Positions 1-7,093 are shown, numbered from the stretch's first letter. The stretch: DNA of 8,126 nt from Bacillota bacterium (GCA_023431045.1 JAEYXZ010000031.1:1-8126); one strand, 5' to 3'. The notes: generated by a model from the sequence alone, not told the origin. A program made the numbers and translations.

Positions 1-680
1 GTCATATCCTTGATAAGTCCAGCGGAAACACCTCCGGCTTTACCAACTTCTATGAAACCATCTTGAGGTCTCGTATACATGAGATATTGCTGATTATAAA
101 ATTCAGGATGAAGAATACAGTTTCGCTGTTGAGGACTTTTAGTCACTAAATTCGGTAGTCTTTCCCAAGTGACTAAATCTTTTGTTCTAACAATGCCTGC
201 AGCTGCAATTGCATCCATACTTTGTGGATTTTTAGGATCAAGTGATTCACTACAAAAAACACCATAAATAAATCCATCCTCATGAAGAGTTAATCTCATA
301 TCATAAAGATTCGTCTCTTGATCTAAACGATCGAAAATAACTGGTCTTACAAATTGAAATTGATCAATACCAGTGTGACTTTTAGCAAGTGCGAAGATTG
401 ATTTTCGATCAGTGCCTTCTAAGCGAACAACGAGGTAATAAGTGTTATTAAATAAAATCGCTCCACTGTTAAAGACAGCATTAACACCTAATCGTTCAAT
501 GCCATAAGGATTCGTTGTTTCATCTAAGTCAAAACGCCAATTAACAGGGACATGATCACTTGTTAAAACGGGATCATGATATCGATTAAAGATCCCATTA
601 TATAAGTCTTTACGTATTTTATTCTTTTTTTGAATTAAAATACTTTGAGTTTTCATTAGTTGTTTAATTGCTTTATTCAT
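1..680 (-). CDS. 4-O-beta-D-mannosyl-D-glucose phosphorylase, GH130 subfamily 1 (3' end outside window)
   Basis: This frame is open from ATG 680 to the left edge without a stop and gives 226 residues; the family is near 390. The enzyme is expected to act in the cytoplasm, splitting Man-beta-1,4-Glc with phosphate into alpha-mannose 1-phosphate and glucose. Family hallmarks read directly from the translation are WRFDLDET (48-55), ERLGVNAVFNSGAI (62-75), YYLVVRLEGTDRKS (81-94), YDMRLTLHEDGFIYG (126-140), TKDLVTWERLP (166-176), TKSPQQRN (180-187), HPEF (191-194) and YTRPQDGFIEVG (202-213). Asp127 in YDMRL matches the position of the catalytic Asp in characterised mannosylglucose phosphorylases. 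The start is supported by AAAGGAG at 688-694, 7 nt upstream. It overlaps the 3' end of the epimerase gene by 8 bp, which fits the pathway because the epimerase makes its substrate. The family call is firm; the exact substrate is inferred from motifs and context. Confidence 0.93.
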   Translation of the reverse strand, partial: MNKAIKQLMKTQSILIQKKNKIRKDLYNGIFNRYHDPVLTSDHVPVNWRFDLDETTNPYGIERLGVNAVFNSGAILFNNTYYLVVRLEGTDRKSIFALAKSHTGIDQFQFVRPVIFDRLDQETNLYDMRLTLHEDGFIYGVFCSESLDPKNPQSMDAIAAAGIVRTKDLVTWERLPNLVTKSPQQRNCILHPEFYNQQYLMYTRPQDGFIEVGKAGGVSAGLIKDM

Positions 681-1824
681 CCCTTAACTCCTTTAATAAT
701 TCAATGCACATGCGTCCGTTATGATAAGGACATTTCCAATTCGATGCCAGTGGCTGATTTAAATCAGGTTGTAAATCTTTGTTAATCTTCCAGTACCATT
801 CACCTGAGTTTTGATTGATTTGATATTGTAAGATAAAGTCTAATAATCCAAAGACGCGATTCATATATTTATCTTTATGTCTTTTTGAATTCTTATAGAA
901 ACCAACAATCGCTTCTGCTTGCATCCACCAAATGTGACTATCATCATTCTTACCATGAATAAGTTCCGCTTTTAATGCTTGATTAATGAATCCTTCTTGA
1001 TCAATGAAAGAGCATAGTTGGTCAGAAATTTCGTATATCTTGTTTTGATATAAAGGATTCTTAATTGCATCAGCTGCATCATCTAGTAACCAACTTGCTT
1101 CAATATCATGTCCAAAGGAGTGATAGTCTGCGATAGATTCCATTTGATGATTGAATAATACTTCTAGACGTTTGAGTTTTGGATTATAGATTTTATTGAT
1201 GAAAAGATCAAGAAGCGATTCAATTGCTTCCTTGGTTTCAATACGACTTGTGATCTTGTAATAGGTCGTATAAGCTTCAAGTAAGTGTAACAATGAATTC
1301 ATTGTTCGATCCGCTTTAATCCCATTATCAGCTAAGCGATTATGGAGTGTATCTAATTGTTCAATATAACCGTAAGAATCTTTATACTGGGTTTCAATCA
1401 AATCAAATAATCGATTTGATATATTTAATGCTTTAGTATCTTTGAAACTATCATAATACTGTGAGATGGCATAAATCCCAAATGATTGATAATAAATATG
1501 TTTGGTGGAGTCTGTTATCTCTCCTTGATAATCGCTTTCCCATAGAATCGTTCCATCTTGATCCATAAGCTTTTCAGTAACAAATTTAAATGCATGATTT
1601 GCTAGTAGTCTAAATTCTTCTTGGTTGTCAAACTTATAAAGGTACGAGAAAAACCATAAGATTCTAAGTTGCAACATCGCACCTTTATTGGCTTTATCAT
1701 TAATTTTTCCGTGATTGTCTACATATCCGAAAAAACCACCATGATTCTTATCTATGAGTTTTTTCCAGAAAGGGATGATGTTTTGGTATAATTCTTTTCT
1801 TATTTTCTCTTTAAACTTCTGCAT
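673..1824 (-). CDS. Cellobiose/mannobiose 2-epimerase (AGE superfamily)
   Basis: The 383-residue product has the usual length for cellobiose 2-epimerases, cytoplasmic (alpha/alpha)6-barrel enzymes that invert C2 of the reducing-end sugar in beta-1,4 disaccharides. In a mannan pathway this turns mannobiose into mannosyl-glucose. Family motifs visible in order are RILWFFS (54-60, Arg of the active site), NSLLHLLEAY (176-185), FGHDIEASWLL (237-247, with catalytic-type His239 and Glu242), WWMQAEA (299-305) and NWKCPYHNGRMC (362-373, with His368). The two His residues match the general acid/base pair known from the Ruminococcus albus enzyme. N-acylglucosamine 2-epimerases are related, but the KCPYHNGR ending and GH130 neighbours favour the disaccharide epimerase. 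The start lies 14 bp inside the upstream gene and has only a weak purine stretch before it, so translation is probably coupled. The next gene starts 8 bp before this one stops. Confidence 0.92.
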   Translation of the reverse strand: MQKFKEKIRKELYQNIIPFWKKLIDKNHGGFFGYVDNHGKINDKANKGAMLQLRILWFFSYLYKFDNQEEFRLLANHAFKFVTEKLMDQDGTILWESDYQGEITDSTKHIYYQSFGIYAISQYYDSFKDTKALNISNRLFDLIETQYKDSYGYIEQLDTLHNRLADNGIKADRTMNSLLHLLEAYTTYYKITSRIETKEAIESLLDLFINKIYNPKLKRLEVLFNHQMESIADYHSFGHDIEASWLLDDAADAIKNPLYQNKIYEISDQLCSFIDQEGFINQALKAELIHGKNDDSHIWWMQAEAIVGFYKNSKRHKDKYMNRVFGLLDFILQYQINQNSGEWYWKINKDLQPDLNQPLASNWKCPYHNGRMCIELLKELRDE

Positions 1825-2782
1825 ATTTCTTTATATATTCAACAATCTCATCAAGCGTTGTGAATGCAAGTCCAATATAACTATCCGCAGCACCATAATA
1901 AATTGCAATTCTTCCAGTTTGTTTTTCATATAATGCAGAACAAGGGAAAATAACGTTTGGAACAAATCCTTTTTCTTCATAATCTTCACTTGGTGTTAAT
2001 ACCCAATTTCTTGAACGATACTTAACAATTGAAGGGTTATCTAAATCAAGAATAGCTGCTCCCATACTATAGACGAATCCGTTTGCGGTCCCCGTGACTC
2101 CGTGATAAAAAATCAACCAACCATCTTTAGTTTCAATTGGTACACTTCCGCCACCAATTTTGACGTTTTGCCACCAAAGATGGTTTTTACCCATAAGGAA
2201 TTTGTGGTTACCCCAAAATTCCATGTCTTTAGATTCACTAATGAAAATATCGCCAAATGGAGTATGACCACTATCTGATGGACGAGATAACATTAAATAC
2301 TTCCCATTCACACGTCTTGGAAATAATACACCATTTCGATTAAACGGTAAAAATGGATCACTTATTTTCTTGAATGTTTTAAAATCTTTCGTTGAAACAA
2401 GACCTAATGTTGCCCCATGATTATCGGTACAAAAAATCGAGTAATAAACTCCTTCAATTTCAACCAATCGAGGATCATACATATATCGGTATTCAACCAA
2501 TTGATTTTGTTCATCATAGACTCTGATTTTATGTTCTTCAATATTCCAGTTAATACCATCCTTAGAATATCCCACATGTAAAAATGGTACACCATCATGT
2601 TGTTCAGCTCTAAAGACACCAACAAAACCATCATTATATGGTAAGACGGCACTATTAAAAATTCGAGCGATATTAGGAATTGGATATCTTTTAATGATTG
2701 GATTTTGAGAGTATCTCCATACCGGTTGATTGAGATCTTTAGGTTTATTTTCCCAAGGAATTGATGCATAAGTTTTATTCAT
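1811..2782 (-). CDS. GH130 beta-mannoside phosphorylase, subfamily 2-like
   Basis: This 323-residue cytoplasmic enzyme has the five-bladed propeller signature of GH130: IFNSAVLPYNDGFVGVFRAE (41-60), HVGYSKDGINW (69-79), YDPRLVEIEGVYY (102-114), LFPRRVNGKYLMLSRPSD (153-170), WWQNVKIGGGSVPIETKDGW (203-222), FYHGV (225-229) and IYYGAADSYIGLAF (294-307). Asp103 in YDPRL occupies the catalytic acid position. The Arg-rich FPRR and SRPSD stretches and His227 fit the phosphate-binding set of the phosphorylases, so phosphorolysis rather than hydrolysis is likely. The probable reaction releases alpha-mannose 1-phosphate from the non-reducing end of beta-1,4-manno-oligosaccharides. A role on Man-beta-1,4-GlcNAc, known for other members of the subfamily, cannot be excluded. 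It lies 18 bp after the second permease, with GGAG 8 nt before the ATG, and its 3' end overlaps the epimerase gene by 14 bp. Family assignment is strong; substrate is inferred. Confidence 0.9.
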   Translation of the reverse strand: MNKTYASIPWENKPKDLNQPVWRYSQNPIIKRYPIPNIARIFNSAVLPYNDGFVGVFRAEQHDGVPFLHVGYSKDGINWNIEEHKIRVYDEQNQLVEYRYMYDPRLVEIEGVYYSIFCTDNHGATLGLVSTKDFKTFKKISDPFLPFNRNGVLFPRRVNGKYLMLSRPSDSGHTPFGDIFISESKDMEFWGNHKFLMGKNHLWWQNVKIGGGSVPIETKDGWLIFYHGVTGTANGFVYSMGAAILDLDNPSIVKYRSRNWVLTPSEDYEEKGFVPNVIFPCSALYEKQTGRIAIYYGAADSYIGLAFTTLDEIVEYIKKYAEV

Positions 2783-2800
2783 GATTTATTCTCCATTTTT

Positions 2801-3664
2801 CTATTCTTTAACTGAGCCTAAGACAAGACCGTTGTAAATCCATTTTTGTGAAATCAAGAAAACAATTAAGATTGGTGCTGCTGTAATAACGATACCTGCG
2901 CTGATGACTTCCCACTGTGCAGCATATGGCCCTTGGAAATTAAATAGGGCAGTTGATATCATCGCTAAATCAGATGATGGCATAAATAAGTACGGTGTAA
3001 CGAAGTCATTATAGATAGCGACCCCTTTAATGATTGCAACCGTAATGGCTGCAGGCATTAATAACGGTAAGATGATCTTAAAGAAAATCGTAAAGTAGTT
3101 AGCACCATCCATCATCGCTGATTCATCAAGCGATACTGAAATGTGATCTAAAAACTGTAACATAATATAAACTGAAATGATATCCGTCCCCGAAAATAAG
3201 AGAATACCTGCTAATCTTGTGTTAAATATTCCGGCGAATGATACAATTTGGAATGTTGCAATATTATTCGTAATAGAAGGTAACAATGCGGCAACTAGAA
3301 ATAATCCTTTAATGAGTGAATGTCCTTTAAATCTAAATCGGTGTAAAACATATGCAGTCATTGCACCAGTTATGACAGATATAATGAGTGAAATAACTAA
3401 AATGACTCCGGTATTGAAGAACCCTAATAACATATTTCCATCAAGAAACGCAGTTATATAGTTTTCCAAAGTGAAATTAACCGGTAAGGCAAAGACATTA
3501 CTATCCAAGAATTCACTCGAGTTTTTAAATGATCCAAAGATAATCGGTAAAAGTGGCATAAAAACAATTAAGACCGCTCCAACTAAAATGACATATTTAA
3601 AAATTGAGAATATAAGTGGTTTTATTCGGATTTGTCTTTTTCTAAGAGATTGTTGTTGTGTCAT
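2801..3664 (-). CDS. Sugar ABC transporter permease, MalG type (CUT1)
   Basis: This 287-residue inner subunit of a carbohydrate ABC importer has about six hydrophobic segments (roughly 22-45, 82-105, 118-140, 150-171, 203-222 and 253-271). The cytoplasmic EAA loop, which contacts the ATPase, is seen as ESAMMDGANYFTIFFKIILP (181-200). The LENYITAF stretch (66-73) and the GLVLGSVKE C-terminus (279-287) are typical of MalG-like subunits. Its ATG overlaps the TGA of the first permease gene in the sequence ATGA (3661-3664), so the two subunits are probably made in equal amounts by translational coupling. It would pair with that permease and the upstream lipoprotein to import oligosaccharides. The cargo is inferred from the downstream mannoside enzymes; nothing in the permease itself shows it. 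No ATPase gene is next to it. Confidence 0.93.
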   Translation of the reverse strand: MTQQQSLRKRQIRIKPLIFSIFKYVILVGAVLIVFMPLLPIIFGSFKNSSEFLDSNVFALPVNFTLENYITAFLDGNMLLGFFNTGVILVISLIISVITGAMTAYVLHRFRFKGHSLIKGLFLVAALLPSITNNIATFQIVSFAGIFNTRLAGILLFSGTDIISVYIMLQFLDHISVSLDESAMMDGANYFTIFFKIILPLLMPAAITVAIIKGVAIYNDFVTPYLFMPSSDLAMISTALFNFQGPYAAQWEVISAGIVITAAPILIVFLISQKWIYNGLVLGSVKE

Positions 3665-4572
3665 GTGAGCACTTCCAATCTATTTTTTTTAAGCTCAATT
3701 GTGGTCACCTCTTTTTTATCTTTAAAGGCAAACATTTGAAGTAAAGTGACACTAACAATAATTGCGAATAGAACAAACGACATTGCAGATGCGAGTCCGA
3801 TTTGTAGATATCGGCCATTAATACCTAATTGGATGGTTTTTATCACAAATGTTGCAGTATTCCATTCCCCACCAGTCATAATAAGTGGTAATTCATAGAC
3901 ACTCACTGCACCTTTAACAGAAAGGATTAAATTAAGTAAGATAATATTTCTGATTGATGGGAAAATAATATATCTAAACACTTGGAACTTATTTGCGCCA
4001 TCCATATCAGCCGCTTCATAAACTTCAGCTGAAATCGATTGGATTGCACCAATAAACATCACAAGATTAAATCCCATGTATTTCCAAACAGAGACACTAG
4101 CAAGTAATACATTATTGATAATATTTTCTCTTAACCAATCAGTTGTTGAGTTTTGTCCAAACCAATTTAAAACTTCATTTAGTACTCCATTTTCACGAAA
4201 GAAAAAAGTGAAAATTAATCCAACTGCAATCCCATTAATGAGATAAGGGAAAAATAAGACACCTTTGAAGAAATTCTTAAATTTGACTTTAAAACTAAGG
4301 ATTGTTGCGAGTAATAATGCAATAATCATTTGAACGATTGCACCAATAAAGTAATAAACACTATTGAATAATGGTTCAAAAACATCCACATTTGTTAAAA
4401 TCGTCTGATAATTCAAAAAACCAACAAAAACAGGTTCATCAGTACCACTCCACTCTAAGGTGGAGATTGCTGCAACCAATCCAGTAGGCAAGTATGTAAA
4501 TATTAAGAGTAATGCTATGGGTATAATCAAAAACAGTGTTGTGATCACTCTTTTTTGTGTTTGGTATGACAT
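3661..4572 (-). CDS. Sugar ABC transporter permease, MalF/UgpA type (CUT1)
   Basis: The 303-residue product is an integral membrane subunit with hydrophobic segments near 10-30, 70-93, 105-126, 155-175, 204-225 and 262-281. The EAA loop reads YEAADMDGANKFQVFRYIIF (185-204). The first half includes the FVGFLNYQTIL stretch (49-59) common before the second segment in MalF/UgpA-like proteins of the CUT1 family. At 303 residues it is the compact form usual in Gram-positive bacteria and lacks the long periplasmic insert of E. coli MalF. The start at 4572 is supported by a GGAG motif close upstream, and it lies 17 bp after the regulator gene. It stops with TGA overlapping the ATG of the second permease, which also shows that TGA is a stop codon here. 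Substrate is inferred from the operon. Confidence 0.93.
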   Translation of the reverse strand: MSYQTQKRVITTLFLIIPIALLLIFTYLPTGLVAAISTLEWSGTDEPVFVGFLNYQTILTNVDVFEPLFNSVYYFIGAIVQMIIALLLATILSFKVKFKNFFKGVLFFPYLINGIAVGLIFTFFFRENGVLNEVLNWFGQNSTTDWLRENIINNVLLASVSVWKYMGFNLVMFIGAIQSISAEVYEAADMDGANKFQVFRYIIFPSIRNIILLNLILSVKGAVSVYELPLIMTGGEWNTATFVIKTIQLGINGRYLQIGLASAMSFVLFAIIVSVTLLQMFAFKDKKEVTTIELKKNRLEVLT

Positions 4573-4589
4573 AAATTCTCCAAAAGTGT

Positions 4590-5594
4590 TTAGTTGAGTT
4601 TTTTAACAGATTCTTTAATAACTAATTTGCAACTTAAGTTGATTCGTTCTGGAACGTTAGTTCCATTTAATAAATTATCGATGATTTTGACCGCTGATTG
4701 AGCAAGACGATCTTTGCCAACTTCCATTGTTGTAATCCCTAAATCATGGTGTGCTTCTAGTGGAAAGTTATCGTATCCAACGATTGACACATCTTGAGGA
4801 ACTCGATAATTATGTTTCTTTAAAACATCGATCAATCTTTTAGCGGTAATATCGCTATTACATACAAATGCAGTTGGCATTTTTTCAGGTAAGATTGGAT
4901 CGATGATAAATCCTTCTTCATTACGGTCATTAATATACCATTGAGGACGAGTTTTTAATTCATAATCAAGCATACATTTGTAGTAACCCATTGCACGATC
5001 CATGATTGAAGTTGTTTGAGTAATATCTCCAACATATACAATGTCTTTATGTCCTTGATCAATTAAATACTTGGTGAGTGAGTAACCACCATTGTAGTTA
5101 TCCGCTACAACTGAGCTGACTGGTAAATACAAATCATAAAAATCTAGGAAGATGACCTTTTCTTGCATTTCAGTGGTGATTTTATTGAGGTATCTCTTTC
5201 TCAATTGACCCACTAAAATCACAGCATCAACTTTATTCTCAGATATTATTCTTGGCATTGTCTGTTCGTTTTCTGTTTGTGCAGAAACAATTTCTAGAAT
5301 GCCAAAAAGACCTTTCTTGATGAGTTCAACAAGTAAACTTTGATAAAGGCTCCAATAGTATGAATGTTCTTCAAGATATCTCTCACTAATTAGAATCCCG
5401 ATATTGTTTTGTCTTCCGGTACGCATTGCTTGTGAAACGGTCGACATTTTATATCCGAGTTCTTGTGCCTTAGCTTTGATTTTCGCTCTAAGATCTTCAC
5501 TCACACCATCTTTATCAGCTAGTGCTTTGGATACGGTGACCGTACTTACACCTAATGCTTTTCCAATATCACTCATTTTTACTTGTATCTTCAT
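4590..5594 (-). CDS. LacI/GalR-family transcriptional regulator
   Basis: The 334-residue product has an N-terminal LacI-type helix-turn-helix (about 7-26; MSDIGKALGVSTVTVSKAL), a hinge region (48-60) and a periplasmic-binding-protein-like effector domain. NSDITAKRL and SIVGYDNF are typical of the effector domain. I start it at ATG 5594, not at the in-frame ATG 5630. GAGGTG sits 6 nt before 5594, and the shorter form starts as the family does, while the longer one adds 12 residues inside the binding-protein gene. The hinge is slightly unusual: Met57 takes the place of the Leu that LacI and PurR insert into the operator centre, and Met50 replaces the common Pro. It sits inside the operon, so it probably autoregulates, most likely through the palindrome at 7037-7046. 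The inducer is not visible in the sequence; a mannoside is the obvious candidate. Confidence 0.92.
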   Translation of the reverse strand: MKIQVKMSDIGKALGVSTVTVSKALADKDGVSEDLRAKIKAKAQELGYKMSTVSQAMRTGRQNNIGILISERYLEEHSYYWSLYQSLLVELIKKGLFGILEIVSAQTENEQTMPRIISENKVDAVILVGQLRKRYLNKITTEMQEKVIFLDFYDLYLPVSSVVADNYNGGYSLTKYLIDQGHKDIVYVGDITQTTSIMDRAMGYYKCMLDYELKTRPQWYINDRNEEGFIIDPILPEKMPTAFVCNSDITAKRLIDVLKKHNYRVPQDVSIVGYDNFPLEAHHDLGITTMEVGKDRLAQSAVKIIDNLLNGTNVPERINLSCKLVIKESVKKLN

Positions 5595-5598
5595 ATAA

Positions 5599-5606
5599 CT
5601 CACCTC
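5599..5606 (-). promoter_or_regulatory. Ribosome binding site deciding the LacI-family regulator start
   Basis: The minus strand reads GAGGTGAG here. The GAGGTG core ends 6 nt before ATG 5594 and lies just after the stop codon of the binding-protein gene. The alternative in-frame ATG at 5630 would add 12 residues that do not match LacI-family N-termini. The site therefore favours the shorter protein. Confidence 0.8.
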
Positions 5607-5610
5607 AACC

Positions 5611-6987
5611 TTAATTTGGTTTAGTACCAAATTCTTCTATGACTGCATTAATTCCATTGTTCCATTTTGCTTGTATATCTTGTAATAATTGTTTAACGGT
5701 AACTGATGATTTGTTATCTCTAACATCAAATGCATTAGCAACAAAGTCAGTAATCCATAACGTATCCCAAAGAGCAATTCGCTTTTCATCGGTTGGACCA
5801 CTTGCGGCATTTCTTTCCGCATGGGCAAGTGCACCTTCATAATCTAGTGGTGATGGCGTTTCTTCAACTAAAATCACACCGGATGCTTCAAATGCTGCAA
5901 TTTTCTCCGGATAAGCTGATCCATCTTTTGGTGGAATGTTACCAGTTTTACTTGCATAATTGAAATCTTCTACCAACCATTTTGCAAATGCTTCAGCGAT
6001 ATCTTTATTCTTTGAGTTTTTAGCCACTCCGATGGTGTAATCTGCGGCGATCGATGCATACATATCACCATTTTCTTTCGCAAACGGATATGGCATATAG
6101 CCAATGTCTGCACTACGACCAGCTTCAACTGATTCAGCAACTTCTTCAAATTGTTGAATTGCCCAACTACCGACTGAGATTGCCGCAATTTTACCTTGAG
6201 CAAACCAAATTTTACTTTGTTCCCATTGATCAATTGTTGGACTTGATTCGACTAAATCAGATGCGATTAAGTTAAATAGTAGTTCATACATTTTACCAAT
6301 CGTTCCCGCTTCATCATTTGCTTGATTCCAAAACGCATTTTGATCCCACGGTAAGATTAAGTTTGGATAATCAGGATCTCCTGATGCACTAATGACACCA
6401 CCAGCCCATTGAGCTAAGCCCCAACCAGTTGCTGTTTGAGTGTGGAAAGTTGCCTTCCAATCGGTGATATTTGCTTCTGCATAGGTTTGGATTTGTTCCA
6501 TACCCTGAATAAACAACTCTGGTGTCGTTAATGTTGCTGGATCTACTCCCGCTTTATCAAAGACATCGTTATTAATGAGGATTCCCGCTGATTGTAAACC
6601 AATCGGTAATCCATAGACTTGATTGTTAAATGCTTTTGTATTGATACCATTCCAGCCTTGATTCTTCATTTCTGAAACAGTACCAAATGGTTTAAAATAT
6701 CGATCTAAATTTCGAGAATCAACCGTTTGTGGAATTAACAATACATCGCCATAATTATTTCCGCTTAATCTGGTTGAAACGACGTTTTCATAATCAGTAA
6801 TAGTTTCGACTCTAACTTTCCAATCTGAGTCTTGATACTTTAGTTCAAATTGTTCAACCGCTTCTTTTAGTAAAGTGTTTCTTAAATCGGTTCGATTTGT
6901 TAAAAAGACAATTGATTTAGAGCCTGTATCACATCCTGCTAGGACTAATAATAATAGTAATAAAATTCCAAGCCAAGTTTTCTTCAT
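5611..6987 (-). CDS. Extracellular sugar-binding lipoprotein of a CUT1 ABC transporter
   Basis: The 458-residue product starts with a lipoprotein signal: KK charge, a Leu-rich core, then LVLAGC with the lipidated Cys at 19. The mature part looks like a family 1 extracellular solute-binding protein. It has an early beta strand (SIVFLTNR), the stretch YGLPIGLQSAGILINNDVFD typical of the hinge-proximal region, then KIWFAQGKIAAISVGSWAIQ and ADIGYMPYPF, and a C-terminal helical part. It would be anchored outside the membrane, capture oligosaccharides and pass them to the two permeases encoded downstream. It is the first gene after the promoter region, with AAGGAG 5 nt before the ATG. Putting the binding protein first, before the regulator, fits a need for high expression. 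Beta-manno-oligosaccharides are the likely ligand, inferred only from the enzymes in the operon. Confidence 0.93.
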   Translation of the reverse strand: MKKTWLGILLLLLLVLAGCDTGSKSIVFLTNRTDLRNTLLKEAVEQFELKYQDSDWKVRVETITDYENVVSTRLSGNNYGDVLLIPQTVDSRNLDRYFKPFGTVSEMKNQGWNGINTKAFNNQVYGLPIGLQSAGILINNDVFDKAGVDPATLTTPELFIQGMEQIQTYAEANITDWKATFHTQTATGWGLAQWAGGVISASGDPDYPNLILPWDQNAFWNQANDEAGTIGKMYELLFNLIASDLVESSPTIDQWEQSKIWFAQGKIAAISVGSWAIQQFEEVAESVEAGRSADIGYMPYPFAKENGDMYASIAADYTIGVAKNSKNKDIAEAFAKWLVEDFNYASKTGNIPPKDGSAYPEKIAAFEASGVILVEETPSPLDYEGALAHAERNAASGPTDEKRIALWDTLWITDFVANAFDVRDNKSSVTVKQLLQDIQAKWNNGINAVIEEFGTKPN

Positions 6988-6992
6988 GTATA

Positions 6993-6998
6993 CTCCTT
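6993..6998 (-). promoter_or_regulatory. Ribosome binding site of the sugar-binding lipoprotein gene
   Basis: The minus strand reads AAGGAG, ending 5 nt before ATG 6987. It is a strong match to the 16S rRNA tail and supports the chosen start, which also gives a complete lipoprotein signal peptide. Confidence 0.8.
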
Positions 6999-7021
6999 TT
7001 AATACAAACTCTTATGTAATA

Positions 7022-7051
7022 AGTATATCACTTACTTAATCGATTAGTTTG
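7022..7051 (-). promoter_or_regulatory. Probable operon promoter with extended -10 element
   Basis: On the minus strand, TGATATACT (7030-7022) is an extended -10 (TGn followed by TATACT, five of six matches to TATAAT). The -35 region at 17-18 bp spacing (about 7045-7051) has no good TTGACA match, which is usual for extended -10 promoters. Transcription would start near 7014-7016, leaving a leader of about 28 nt before the lipoprotein ATG. It is the only good promoter candidate I see for the operon; all later genes are too tightly spaced for an obvious second one. Confidence 0.6.
7037..7046. promoter_or_regulatory. Candidate LacI-family operator
   Basis: TAATCGATTA is a perfect 10-bp palindrome with a central CG, the form preferred by LacI/GalR regulators, whose hinge helices pry open a central CpG step. 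It falls in the spacer and -35 region of the putative promoter, where a bound protein would block RNA polymerase. The operon encodes such a regulator as its second gene. The flanks match the palindrome only partly. Binding is an inference; a palindrome of this size in AT-rich DNA can also occur by chance. Confidence 0.5.
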
Positions 7052-7063
7052 TAAATTAATCAG

Positions 7064-7093
7064 TACATGGGTGCACAACCGTGCACCCATGTA
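7064..7093 (-). terminator. Perfect 13-bp hairpin, probable terminator of the repeat-protein gene
   Basis: The arms TACATGGGTGCAC (7064-7076) and GTGCACCCATGTA (7081-7093) pair perfectly around a 4-nt loop. The hairpin starts 12 nt after the TAA of the repeat-protein gene and is far richer in GC than its surroundings. Position and stability fit a transcription terminator separating that gene from the sugar operon. The weak point is the tail: the minus-strand sequence after the stem (CTGATTAATTT) is AT-rich but has no long T run. It could instead protect the 3' end of the mRNA, or be a protein-binding dyad. Confidence 0.55.

Noticed and set aside
1408..1415. AATCGATT in the epimerase gene as a second operator
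   Set aside because: Only the 8-bp core matches, it lies deep in coding sequence, and such AT-rich palindromes are expected by chance.
2404..2769. 121-codon minus-strand frame inside the GH130_2-like gene
   Set aside because: It is out of frame with the GH130 enzyme, whose motifs cover the same bases; no start signal or recognisable domain.
3177..3668. Plus-strand open frames opposite the second permease
   Set aside because: They lie antisense to a clearly recognised gene, have no ribosome site or family features, and their composition mirrors the membrane-protein codons.
5595..5630. Longer form of the LacI-family regulator starting at ATG 5630
   Set aside because: It would overlap the binding-protein gene, adds 12 residues unlike family N-termini, and the good ribosome site points to ATG 5594.
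5637..6275. Short open frames on both strands within the binding-protein gene
   Set aside because: They are low-information shadows of a well-supported lipoprotein gene.
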